Below are positions 45,178-53,262 of a stretch of DNA of 64,000 nt, one piece after another; position 1 is the stretch's first letter, and each line of letters starts with the position of its first letter. The notes under the pieces are model-generated. The model saw nothing but the letters and a program-made list of their open reading frames with translations. It was not told where the DNA came from and made no database searches. Made by a program: the position numbers and the translations under genes. Source of the stretch: Alphaproteobacteria bacterium UBA6178. Lineage in GTDB: Bacteria > Pseudomonadota > Alphaproteobacteria > Rickettsiales > UBA3002. The stretch is from contig DITS01000009.1 in assembly GCA_002422205.1 (NCBI GenBank), positions 108,137 through 172,136 on the forward strand, read 5' to 3'.

Positions 45178-47199
45178 TTACGATGCCATACGGAATCCGA
45201 GTGGTTGTTTAATGCCGTGCCGATCACGCTGCTCCTTTAGTAGCATGGATAAGAGCTCTGTTACATCCTTTTGTAAACCTAAAATGATCGCTTTGCGTTT
45301 GACGACGGCAAAATCGGCAGGTGTCAGGCATGTTAGCTGCGCGATGGCTGCCGGTGGCTTTTTGCCAAAATAATGTCGAAAGCACGCGGCAGCCTGCTCT
45401 GCTGTGAGATAGTGAAACCCGATTTTGAATGTGAAGCGACGCAGGGATGCGGTATCCAGATGCTGCATCAGATTGGTGGTGCAGGCAAAAGGCAGCGGGT
45501 GCGATTCCATCCATGTCAGCATTTCATTTACCTGTGTGACTTCCCATGAGCGCTGCGCATTCTGGCGATCCTGCAATAGGCTGTCGGCTTCATCAAACAC
45601 AAGAAAAGCGTTTTCTTCTATTGCTTCACGGAATGCGGCGGCAATGCGTTTCTCAGTATCTCCGACCCATTTAGACAGCAGGTCTGACGCACGTAATTGT
45701 TTCAGCTCCAGCCCCATTTGCTGTGCAAGGTAGCGTGTGTAGGCCGTTTTACCCGTGCCGGGAGGGCCATAAAGACACAGAGAGAAATGTTGTCCCGCAT
45801 CGGGACGAATGAGCTGGGTTGTGAGATGATCGAGGTTGGTATCGGCATGGGCAAATGCAGGGTTGAATGCCACCGAATCATGGGTGGGGAGTTTGCTTTT
45901 TCCTTCCATTAGCTTATGGGCATTGGCCAGGGCAAAACGCACCTGCTCGATGCCGCCATCGGCCAGTTGGGCGGCTTTGATCGCGTGTTCGGCAATGGCG
46001 GGCGCTTCATTGAAATCGCGTGCGAGCCGGTCGATGTCCTGGGTTGAGAGCGAAAGCTTCTGCGTCTGCGCCAGACGTTGCCAGATGCGCCGACGATTCT
46101 GCTCAGGCGGTGCTTTCATTTCAATGGCAATGGTCATACGGCGCAATAATGCCGGATCGAAATGCCCGATAGCGTTGGTCGTCCAAAATGTCGGGAGTGG
46201 GTTATTTTCCAGCATGCGATTCAGGAATACTTTGGAGCCACCCATTACCATGCGGCCATAACCGGCATCGAGTAAATCCTCCATTTCGTCAAACAGCAAG
46301 AGCGCGGGTTTGGCATTGAGGAGCAGTTTGTTAGCCAGTCGCAGGGCGCGCATGCGCTCGATGCGCGTTGCCTCGTCTCCGGCCTCATCGGTTTCGGCGA
46401 TGCTGTATAGGGGGGTGCGTAACCGCGCAGCAAGGGCTTTGCACAATTCGGTCTTGCCCGTGCCGGGCGGGCCGTAAAGCAGAATGTTAATGCCTTTGGC
46501 TTGGGTGCGCAGCGCGCCACTGAGCATTCGTTCGAGAAAATCACGCGCTTCGCTCAGATGTTCAAAATCGGACCATGATAAGCTGCTGCGCTGTGCTTCA
46601 CCGAGCAGTCCGGCATAGGAGGATTTGCCTTTGCCGGGCTGTGAGGCAAGCCAGCTATAAATACGTGAGGATAGCTGGATGATGTCGTCAAGGTCGGATG
46701 CGCCTATTAAGCGGTCTTCATGCAGGATGCCTGTGTTTTTCAAAACGGCACTTTGTTGCAGGCTCATCATGATATCGGTGCGCTTGCATCGCAGCATCAA
46801 TGCCAATGCATCCGTGGTGTTGCAACGGTGGAAGGCCATCAGAAAACCACCCATCACCGGATTGAAGCGGAGCGCCGCACCCATCGTCAGAATGGCGGCT
46901 TCGGTTTCGTTTAGTTTGAGCAGGCTGGTCAGTCTGTTCACATTGGTTTGCACCGGTGGTAATGATTGTCGTGCTGTATGCTGCAGCATAGGCGCGAGCA
47001 ATTGGATAATCCGGCTGCGCTGTTCGTCGCTATCGGTCTGTGCATTGAGATCTGCACGATTGGGTTCGGGGAGTATACTGTCGCCATCACTTTGCAGCCA
47101 GTCGATAAGGCAGCGTGCAATGCGGCTTTGTTTGGGGGCGGCGCGCAGAATATGGGTGCTGTAGCGGGCAATCAGCGTCGGGGTGGTCAGATCAATCAT
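45178..47199 (-). CDS. Tandem AAA+ ATPase
   Basis: 673 aa with two AAA+ modules. The N domain (1 to about 215) is helical and of unknown type. AAA1: Walker A GPPGTGKTE (Lys249), Walker B LLLFDEMEDLL, sensor TTNAIGHFDPALLRR. AAA2: Walker A GPPGTGKTA (Lys484), Walker B FLVFDEADSLLQ, sensor TTNLMQHLD. The pore-type segment SKWVGDTEKRIAAAF in AAA2 resembles Cdc48/FtsH-like unfoldases. First gene of the minus-strand operon, with the strong site AAAGGAGAGAGC. It probably remodels or loads the nuclease beside it; this is an inference. Confidence 0.88.
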   Translation of the reverse strand: MIDLTTPTLIARYSTHILRAAPKQSRIARCLIDWLQSDGDSILPEPNRADLNAQTDSDEQRSRIIQLLAPMLQHTARQSLPPVQTNVNRLTSLLKLNETEAAILTMGAALRFNPVMGGFLMAFHRCNTTDALALMLRCKRTDIMMSLQQSAVLKNTGILHEDRLIGASDLDDIIQLSSRIYSWLASQPGKGKSSYAGLLGEAQRSSLSWSDFEHLSEARDFLERMLSGALRTQAKGINILLYGPPGTGKTELCKALAARLRTPLYSIAETDEAGDEATRIERMRALRLANKLLLNAKPALLLFDEMEDLLDAGYGRMVMGGSKVFLNRMLENNPLPTFWTTNAIGHFDPALLRRMTIAIEMKAPPEQNRRRIWQRLAQTQKLSLSTQDIDRLARDFNEAPAIAEHAIKAAQLADGGIEQVRFALANAHKLMEGKSKLPTHDSVAFNPAFAHADTNLDHLTTQLIRPDAGQHFSLCLYGPPGTGKTAYTRYLAQQMGLELKQLRASDLLSKWVGDTEKRIAAAFREAIEENAFLVFDEADSLLQDRQNAQRSWEVTQVNEMLTWMESHPLPFACTTNLMQHLDTASLRRFTFKIGFHYLTAEQAAACFRHYFGKKPPAAIAQLTCLTPADFAVVKRKAIILGLQKDVTELLSMLLKEQRDRHGIKQPLGFRMAS

Positions 47200-47259
47200 G
47201 CTCTCTCCTTTGGGTGATGAAGTGAGTATAGGCTATGCGTGCGTCAGAATCGGACGTAT

Positions 47260-47481
47260 TCATCGCAATCTATTAAGCTGATCCCATTGTCCCGCTTCAT
47301 CGATTTCTTCAGCGGTATGGAGCACAGCTATTCGGGAAGCCTCGAATTGAATCGATCTGCCCGATTTGGGCTTGGGGTTAGGGTTGGACTCGGCGGGAAA
47401 ATGCTCACCGGCCCAGTTGGTCCACTGTGCTAACGCGTTCTCAAAGCCCTTGGGGGGCTCTGTCTGTTTGCCATGACTCAT
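47260..47481 (-). pseudogene. Truncated duplicate of the coiled-coil protein N terminus
   Basis: 73 codons from ATG 47481. The first 30 or so (MSHGKQTEPPKGFENALAQW and on) are identical to the start of the gene at 50994, at DNA level as well. The rest, SGRSIQFEASRIAVLHTAEE and on, is unrelated. The ribosome binding site of the full copy (GGGAGGTG) is altered to CGTGGTG here. It may be silent or a new short protein. Confidence 0.6.
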
Positions 47482-47545
47482 TTGCACCACGCTTGCGCAA
47501 TGAACCACTCTCACCGAACTGACGTTTTTCGTTTTTTTGCTTGCG
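47393..47545. repeat. Copy of 50905-51058 (coiled-coil gene 5' end and leader)
   Basis: About 150 bp almost identical to 50905-51058, from inside the N-terminal coding part into the upstream leader. It passes directly into the second duplication that continues to 47765. Confidence 0.85.
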
Positions 47546-47765
47546 TGTTTCGGATGGGTTACAGGTTTTGGGGGAGGGGTATGAGAGGCGGGAAGGGTGC
47601 GCTGAGCGCGGATTTGGGAGCTGGAAGCATAGCGCTAAAATAGTTAAGAATTAGTTAGCTTCCAAATATCTTCACAAAAGCTTCATACTTCTCAATAGAA
47701 TAGTTTGTTAGAAATTTCTCACCTTCGCACACAAAAACATGGGAGAGTGTTATGGGAGACGCAAC
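47535..47765 (+). repeat. Duplicated promoter and leader, first copy
   Basis: About 230 bp matching 48470-48707: TTTTTGCTTGC, GTTACAGGTTTT, GCTGAGCGCGGATTTGGG, GCATAGCGCTAAAAT, the PHO-like site, and the leader through ATGGGAGA of the gene start. The second copy drives the gene at 48694. Confidence 0.9.
47669..47701 (+). promoter_or_regulatory. PHO-box-like operator and -10 box (gene 47752)
   Basis: TCTTCAC (47669-47675), AAAA, GCTTCAT (47680-47686), then TAGAAT at 47696-47701 after 9 bases, the spacing of classical PhoB-activated promoters. Confidence 0.55.
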
Positions 47766-48033
47766 GGCAAAACATATTCCGACGGATATAGCAGAAGCGG
47801 CAAGGGAAGCAGGGCGACCCGTTCAGTTAGCGCAGGCAAGTGGTAGAGCTGCACCGCGCACCGGTAGGGAATCGTGGGAGATCAGTGTTGAAACATCGTC
47901 CGATTTCACACTTCTGATTGACCAGTTTAACTGCGCTTTTGGTAATGCCCCTGCACAACTAGATAAGGATAGACAGCGGCAGCCAAATGCCAATTTTCCT
48001 ACTGCAGATGTATATCTGCAATCGCGTTATTAA
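47752..48033 (+). CDS. Hypothetical protein, possibly the 5' part of a frameshifted gene
   Basis: 93 aa starting MGDATAKHIPTD, matching the MGETVAK start of the gene at 48694 because leader and start are duplicated. The site GGGAGAGTGTT is good. No domain recognised; the middle is polar with a FTLLIDQFNCAFGN helix. The frame ends at 48033 inside another frame open from 47987 to 48421, so one indel may have split a longer gene of about 220 codons. Confidence 0.55.
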   Translation: MGDATAKHIPTDIAEAAREAGRPVQLAQASGRAAPRTGRESWEISVETSSDFTLLIDQFNCAFGNAPAQLDKDRQRQPNANFPTADVYLQSRY

Positions 48034-48421
48034 AGTAAGTCAACAACGTGATCCACAACTGATCGCATTATATGAAAGAATAGCTGAGAGATTAGGTGGG
48101 AAAGCTAATCAAGCTAAATCACTGCACGATGTGATTGCCGAGCATGCTTATAATAACAGGCCTAATTATCCATTTAACGGCCAAAATGGAAAGTTGTCGA
48201 ATGAGTTAGCGTTTCATGCCGGTGTACGCGATGTGCTGATTAATCCCAAGATGCAAGGAGAGAAACTTGTTCCTGACTCATCTGTGACGCCAGAGATTAT
48301 GGCTGAAATTACGCGTGACTGCTATCGGCCTGGTTATAAAAGCGATACTCAGGTTTGTTATGGAGCGGGTATGGAGTTGGGTAAGCAAATTAAGCTAAAT
48401 AGTGGAAGAGCAAAAAACTGA
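47987..48421 (+). CDS. Hypothetical protein, possibly the 3' part of the split gene
   Basis: 144 codons in the +1 frame relative to the gene before; no ribosome binding site is visible before its ATGs (47987, 48008). Its end, with PEIMAEITRDCY and TQVCYGAGMELGKQI, has the same cysteine and Gly spacing as EVIAREIGNACF and VGTCAVAGRLQRRL in the gene at 48694, so the two are probably remote paralogues. Family unknown. Confidence 0.5.
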   Translation: MPIFLLQMYICNRVIKVSQQRDPQLIALYERIAERLGGKANQAKSLHDVIAEHAYNNRPNYPFNGQNGKLSNELAFHAGVRDVLINPKMQGEKLVPDSSVTPEIMAEITRDCYRPGYKSDTQVCYGAGMELGKQIKLNSGRAKN

Positions 48422-48469
48422 GACGCATCCGCGCTGTACCTATGCAATGCATTTTTTTAGCAGACAGAT

Positions 48470-48707
48470 GTTTTTTTTGCTTGCGCTGTTTCGGTTGGGT
48501 TACAGGTTTTTGGGGGAGGGTGCTGAAGGACGCGAGGGGTGCGCTGAGTGCGGATTTGGGTGGCGGGAGCATAGCGCTAAAATGGTTAAGAAATAGTTAG
48601 CTTCCAAATATCTTCACAAAAGCTTCATACTTCTCAATAGAATAGTTTGTTAGAACATTCTGACCTTCGCACACAAAAACATGGGAGAGTGTTATGGGAG
48701 AAACGGT
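48470..48707 (+). repeat. Duplicated promoter and leader, second copy
   Basis: Matches 47535-47765 with few changes, including the PHO-like site, the GGGAGAGTGTT ribosome binding site and the first codons. Confidence 0.9.
48611..48643 (+). promoter_or_regulatory. PHO-box-like operator and -10 box (gene 48694)
   Basis: TCTTCAC (48611-48617), AAAA, GCTTCAT (48622-48628), TAGAAT at 48638-48643 after 9 bases. Confidence 0.55.
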
Positions 48708-49473
48708 AGCCAAGAGTCCTCATCAAGATGTGATTGATGGCCTTATCAAAATAGCAAAAGAAGATAAAACTCTTGATTTTATTCGCTTCAAATGCTCGGT
48801 TGGTTTAATGGGACATGATTTAAAAAAGGGCATTAATTCTATAGCTGGTGCTGCCCCTGTAACTCCTAATGATACGGGTATGTTATGCCGAGCTATTATG
48901 AAGTTAGATGTACCAAACGACCCCTATAGTTTTTATGATCTGTATCTTCTAGAATTAAAAAAAGCGTTCCCTATTACCAAAGAAGCGGTGCAAGAAGCGA
49001 TTTATCAACGCGCTACACGTGGCCGTGATAATGAAGGCGCTTTTAATGTGGAAGTAGTTGGAACTGATGGAAAGAAATATACTATACCCGTAGCGGCGGG
49101 TCCGGCTAGTGCCTATGATGCCGGGTATGTGCAGGAGCATGAAAACCTGACGCAAAAAAACGCGACTCCACCGAGCAAACCCGATGCAACAAATCGCTTT
49201 TACCATGATGTGATGCAGTTATTTGCTTCACAGCCTCAGGATAAGCAAGAAGTTATCGCTCGTGAGATAGGTAATGCTTGCTTTAATAACGCAATACCCA
49301 GCTTGGGGGCTGGTAAAACCAGTGTGGGGACTTGCGCTGTAGCAGGTAGGCTGCAGCGTCGATTGGATGGGGCAAGTAATGCATCGGCTGCAGACACGGG
49401 TCGTTTGTCTCCCGATAGCGCTGGTGGTATACCACCAAAGGCAAGCACTGTGATTGTACTCAATCCGCAATAA
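48694..49473 (+). CDS. Hypothetical protein of the PHO-box cluster
   Basis: 259 aa, no recognised family, no signal peptide or membrane helix. The N-terminal half is helical (LIKIAKEDKTLDFIRFKCSV). The middle section, EGAFNVEVVGTDGKKYTIPV, looks like a small beta element. The tail is rich in Ala, Ser and Pro. Four cysteines. It shares leader and first residues with the gene at 47752 and is convergent with the coiled-coil gene, whose stop adjoins its own. Confidence 0.7.
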   Translation: MGETVAKSPHQDVIDGLIKIAKEDKTLDFIRFKCSVGLMGHDLKKGINSIAGAAPVTPNDTGMLCRAIMKLDVPNDPYSFYDLYLLELKKAFPITKEAVQEAIYQRATRGRDNEGAFNVEVVGTDGKKYTIPVAAGPASAYDAGYVQEHENLTQKNATPPSKPDATNRFYHDVMQLFASQPQDKQEVIAREIGNACFNNAIPSLGAGKTSVGTCAVAGRLQRRLDGASNASAADTGRLSPDSAGGIPPKASTVIVLNPQ

Positions 49474-50994
49474 CTAGGCTCTTCCAATATTGGTATCGGC
49501 CGAAGCTATTTTTTGTGGAATATTAGGGCTTTTGTTTTCGTCTACGTTTGCTTCCTCACCACCCGTTACTGCTACCTTATCATTGGATTGAGTAGACGCT
49601 GATGTTGAAAGCTTTGCAATAGATATATCCATTAAGGGTACAATGATATCCTGTGTCTTTGGGCTTTCATTAACTGTTAAAACTGAAAGCTCTTTCGCTT
49701 TAGCACTTTCCTTAGTATCGCTAATTGCATTGCTATAAGAATTCATTATCCGCGTTTGTTTTTCAGCTGAATCTACGTCTGCTGCAGGCTTTTCTTCCAA
49801 AGATTTTATGGCTGCTTCAGCTCTGGGATTTAATGATTGAGCTTTTCGTTCATTGTTTGCCTGACTTTTGTCATTTTCTTGCTTTTGCCTTTTAAGCTGC
49901 TCCTGCTTTTGCACTAAACCTTCTTCTTTTTTGGCGGATTCTTTTTTGGCTTCTTCAACCTTCTTTTCTGCCTCCGCCTTTTCTTCGGGGGTTGAGTTGG
50001 GGTCATTGCGTACTTTCTCGCGATTGCGTTCAGCATCGATGATTTTCAGCTGAGCGGCAGCGATTTCGGCTTTGCCTTCTTCTTCGGTTTTTTTCTTTGC
50101 TTCTTCTATTTGCTTTTGTTCGGCTTGTAGCTGTTGCTGTTTCTCTTCGACTTCCTTTTTTGCCAGCGCCTGCGTTTCGGCCAGTACTCGGCGGGCTTCG
50201 GCAAGGCGGCGTTCGGCATCTTCGATGTCACGCTCAGAGGCACCGCGCTTGCGTAATTCCTCGACGGTGGCTTCGGCGGCGTCGACATCGTTTTGCGCCA
50301 TGTCGGTGCGGATGAGGGCGCGGTCGACGCGGTCTTCGGTTTGATTGAGCTTTTCTTCCAGTGCCGCACGCTCGTTGCGGAAGGGTGAAAGGTCGATGCC
50401 GTATTTGCCAGCCAGTTGATCGATGGCGGCGTTATTCGCTGCGGCGCGTTGCTCCAGCGCAGCCCATTGCGCGTCATAGGCTTCCATTTTCGCCTGAAAT
50501 ATTTCCGTGGCGGTGGCACCGAGCTGGAAACCGGCTTCCTGTTTGACTGCAGTAGCGTTGGCCATGCTCATCTCAATCACGCTTTTGGCACTGGCTACTG
50601 CCATTTTGATCTCACTCGGGGTGCGGGCTTGTGCTGCCAGATCGCGCACACTGCGCAATGCGCTGAGCGAGCCCTCCAGCCCCGTGGCGGCATTATTGGC
50701 GGCGTCGGCGGATTCCTCGCGTAGCGCTTCATCAATGATTTCGGCCATTAAGCGTTCGAGCTCATTTATCTGGGCATCCAAAGTGGTGAGGGTTTCGTCA
50801 CGCATGGCTTGCATCAAGGCTTCGCTGGTGCGGTCTTCACCCAATATTTCGGTAATGCTTGCGAGTCGTGCTTCTGAGTCAGAGGATAGAGCAGGCGCAG
50901 GTTCAACGGGAAAATGCTCACCGGCCCAGTTGGTCCACTGTGCTAACGCGTTCTCAAAGCCCTTGGGGGGCTCTGTCTGTTTGCCATGACTCAT
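49474..50994 (-). CDS. Long coiled-coil protein
   Basis: 506 aa from ATG 50994, which has the site GGGAGGTG. After a short N-terminal segment shared with the fragment at 47481, residues about 60-210 are helical. From about 215 to 390 the protein is one long charged coiled coil of Ala/Glu/Lys/Gln (AEQKQIEEAKKKTEEEGKAE and similar). The C terminus (about 420-506) is Ser/Thr/Asn-rich and probably disordered. No membrane helix. Such proteins are often structural or secreted effectors; nothing in the sequence decides this. Confidence 0.75.
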   Translation of the reverse strand: MSHGKQTEPPKGFENALAQWTNWAGEHFPVEPAPALSSDSEARLASITEILGEDRTSEALMQAMRDETLTTLDAQINELERLMAEIIDEALREESADAANNAATGLEGSLSALRSVRDLAAQARTPSEIKMAVASAKSVIEMSMANATAVKQEAGFQLGATATEIFQAKMEAYDAQWAALEQRAAANNAAIDQLAGKYGIDLSPFRNERAALEEKLNQTEDRVDRALIRTDMAQNDVDAAEATVEELRKRGASERDIEDAERRLAEARRVLAETQALAKKEVEEKQQQLQAEQKQIEEAKKKTEEEGKAEIAAAQLKIIDAERNREKVRNDPNSTPEEKAEAEKKVEEAKKESAKKEEGLVQKQEQLKRQKQENDKSQANNERKAQSLNPRAEAAIKSLEEKPAADVDSAEKQTRIMNSYSNAISDTKESAKAKELSVLTVNESPKTQDIIVPLMDISIAKLSTSASTQSNDKVAVTGGEEANVDENKSPNIPQKIASADTNIGRA

Positions 50995-51058
50995 TTGCAC
51001 CTCCCTGTGCAATGAACCACTCTCACCGAACTGACGTTTTTCGTTTTTTGTCTTTTTG
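50905..51058. repeat. Partner copy of 47393-47545
   Basis: 5' coding part and leader of the coiled-coil gene, almost identical to 47393-47545. Beyond it the TTTTTGCTTGC and GTTACAGGTTTT words also occur here, so three copies of this leader element exist (47.53, 48.47 and 51.05 kb). Confidence 0.85.
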
Positions 51059-51249
51059 CTTGCCCCGTCCCTGTTTTGTTACAGGTTTTAGGGAGGTTTT
51101 CTCTTGTTTTTCTCGCTTTTCGCTTCGTGTTTATTGTTATGATTCTATTTTGTGTTTCGGTGGTTTACGCCAACTATCCACAATGCTATTTGAACATGAA
51201 AGGGTAAATAAATAGTTAAAGTTTTAGCGATTTGCTGGGGAAATTGTGA

Positions 51250-51267
51250 ATGTCATGAAAGGTTCAT
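51250..51267 (+). promoter_or_regulatory. Orphan PHO-box-like site
   Basis: ATGTCAT (51250-51256), GAAA, GGTTCAT (51261-51267), preceded by ATAGTTAAAG as at the other sites. No -10 box or gene follows within 300 bases. Confidence 0.4.
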
Positions 51268-51358
51268 AAAAGGGGTGGTTAGTGGCTAGGGGCTTGGTGG
51301 CTAGTAGGGATACTGGCGTCGAGGCCAGTATACGGTTTTAAGGGGGGCTAAGTTATTT

Positions 51359-51434
51359 AGTGTCATTCCCGCTTCACGCCGCCTCCTGAGATCCTGCGCT
51401 CTTGCTTTGCAAGCCGCAGGATGACGCTATTCTT
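51359..51434. repeat. REP-like palindromic element
   Basis: Ends AGTGTCATTCC and GGATGACGCT are complementary. Inside are ATCCTGCG/CGCAGGAT and CTTGC/GCAAG. The GTCATTCC...GGATGAC layout is a common alphaproteobacterial intergenic palindrome. Confidence 0.7.
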
Positions 51435-51482
51435 TTAATTCCCGCCTTCCCGTCTTCGTTTCGTTCCTGCATCCTAGCGCGA

Positions 51483-51538
51483 GTGTCACAAAAGCTTCAT
51501 AAAAATCAGGCGGATTTGTGGGGGAATTGGGGTATACT
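51483..51538 (+). promoter_or_regulatory. PHO-box-like operator and -10 box (gene 51599)
   Basis: GTGTCAC (51483-51489), AAAA, GCTTCAT (51494-51500), then TATACT at 51533-51538. The 32-base gap is about two helical turns more than at 47669. Confidence 0.5.
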
Positions 51539-51598
51539 GGGGTGGCTGGGAAAATAAAGACTGTGGGCGCATGGGCGCTTGCATGATGGGTTTGAATT

Positions 51599-53224
51599 AT
51601 GCCGTTTGATGGAGAGATGGATCAGCAGGATGGGGCGCAGGGCCACCGGCCTCAGCATGCCGTGATTTCTGAGATTCCGCAGCGCACACCGGTGGAAGTG
51701 CGGCTGGGGCTGGCATTACTGCCGGCGCGTTATTTGCTGCGTGGGTTGTTTAAAACCCTTACCGATTCGTCGCTGCCCGAGGCTATGCAGAAAATTCTGG
51801 TAGACCCGTGGCGCAATCCGATTTTTGCCGAGCCGCTATATCAAAAGCTGCAAAGCAAATTGTCGCAGGTGGATGCGCATGATTTGTTTATGGGCAAAAT
51901 TCCCGATGATGCGTATGAGATTGCGCATCAGCTGCATGATTCGCCCAAGGCGCAGGCGCTGCTGAAAGAGTTTCATCAGATTTTGCGGCCATGGGATGCC
52001 AAAGGCGTGGCGCATAATATGCTGCAATATGCGATTGCCGATCGTGATAAAGCCACCGATCTGCTGACGCTGACGGAAGAGTCTAAGGGGCGCATTCGCG
52101 GGGCGATGGCTGAGCCATTATTTGAATCGCTCTATGATCATTCGCTGGGGATGGGTAGTCTGGCGATGACATTTGCCATTCGCAAACGCGTGCGCAATGA
52201 TATTCAGAATTTATACACCGAGGCGGTGGGCTATGAGATGGGCAAGCCTGCCAGCCGCGTGACGATGGAAGATATTTTCAACAGTGACAACACCATTATT
52301 CAATCGACGGTGCATAATTACCGCAATAAATTTGCGCAGCGGCTGGGCATTAGTGTGCTGCCGTTTTTGCGTAATGTGCCGGGCTTTCGTAGCTGGCAAT
52401 TTGGCGAGGCGGCGATTGGCCTGTGGGGCGCGATGTGGGTGTTTGATGTGTGGGGACGGCAACCCACCAATCTGGAAATGCTCAGCGATTTTGTGAATGA
52501 CAAGCTGAATCCGAAATTCGGGATTAGCGACCCGATCCGCACCGCCGATATTATCAATCTGTATCAGCGTTATGCGACGAAATTTAAGCCGGAAGTGGCA
52601 TTTAAAAGCGTGCTCAGCTCCGATATCGGCGAGGGGCATGTGTGGGCGCAGAGCGAGAAAATCTATCAGCGTATCGCCGATCTGATGAATGATACCTATA
52701 GCTATAAACATACGGTGCGGCTGGATGAGGAGACCGGATTGCCGGTGAATCTGGCGAATTTTACGGTGCCGAAATTTATTTATCTGATGGGGCATGACAT
52801 GATCAACCCTTATCAGCCTGACTGGAGCATGGCCTATGTGCAGATGGCGGATAAATATGGCATGGATGTGGTGCGGCAGGTGCGCAAAGAGCAGCAAAGC
52901 GGCATGCAGTTGTCGGAAATACTCAAGCGTTACCCGGTGGATTTGAACCCGCCGCGTACCGGACGCAACAGCCTGTCTGCGGCACCGGTGGTGGTGGATG
53001 AGCCGAAAGCGGACGTCGCAAAGGCTGAACAGGTGTCAGTGCCGGTTGCGGCCAATGACGACGAGCGGGAAGCGGACGTGGTAAAAGCAGTGCGCATGAC
53101 GGGTAAAGTGCCGGTGCCGGTGCCCGCTAATGACCCTGAGCCACACACGCAGGTGGATGCAGCCAGCGCCGCCAAACATGGCACAACGCAGCACACGAAA
53201 ACACACGCCAACCTCAGCGCATAA
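51599..53224 (+). CDS. Hypothetical protein of the PHO-box cluster
   Basis: 541 aa, no recognised family. The first 440 residues are predicted mainly helical and well folded, with conserved-looking aromatic segments (FRSWQFGEAAIGLWGAMWVF, LMGHDMINPYQPDWSM). No signal peptide; one moderately hydrophobic stretch near 275-290. The last 85 residues are low complexity (VPVPANDPEPHTQ and relatives), probably disordered. It starts 60 bases after the putative -10 box. Followed after 38 bases by the next unknown gene on the same strand, so probably co-transcribed. Confidence 0.75.
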   Translation: MPFDGEMDQQDGAQGHRPQHAVISEIPQRTPVEVRLGLALLPARYLLRGLFKTLTDSSLPEAMQKILVDPWRNPIFAEPLYQKLQSKLSQVDAHDLFMGKIPDDAYEIAHQLHDSPKAQALLKEFHQILRPWDAKGVAHNMLQYAIADRDKATDLLTLTEESKGRIRGAMAEPLFESLYDHSLGMGSLAMTFAIRKRVRNDIQNLYTEAVGYEMGKPASRVTMEDIFNSDNTIIQSTVHNYRNKFAQRLGISVLPFLRNVPGFRSWQFGEAAIGLWGAMWVFDVWGRQPTNLEMLSDFVNDKLNPKFGISDPIRTADIINLYQRYATKFKPEVAFKSVLSSDIGEGHVWAQSEKIYQRIADLMNDTYSYKHTVRLDEETGLPVNLANFTVPKFIYLMGHDMINPYQPDWSMAYVQMADKYGMDVVRQVRKEQQSGMQLSEILKRYPVDLNPPRTGRNSLSAAPVVVDEPKADVAKAEQVSVPVAANDDEREADVVKAVRMTGKVPVPVPANDPEPHTQVDAASAAKHGTTQHTKTHANLSA

Positions 53225-53262
53225 TCGCTTGCCTTCTGCTGTGTGAGTGCCACACTGCGGGC

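Larger units (their letters stand above)
51059..51598. other. Gene-free stretch upstream of 51599
   Basis: No plausible gene. It holds two PHO-like sites (51250-51267 and 51483-51500), a degraded heptamer array (51275-51303), a short palindrome ATACTGGC/GCCAGTAT (51310-51331) and a REP-like element (51359-51434). Confidence 0.6.

Noticed and set aside
42000..47200. Possible known Brx, Dnd or CBASS system
   Set aside because: No PglX/PglZ, DndBCDE or cyclase-like gene is present; only the WYL regulator is shared.
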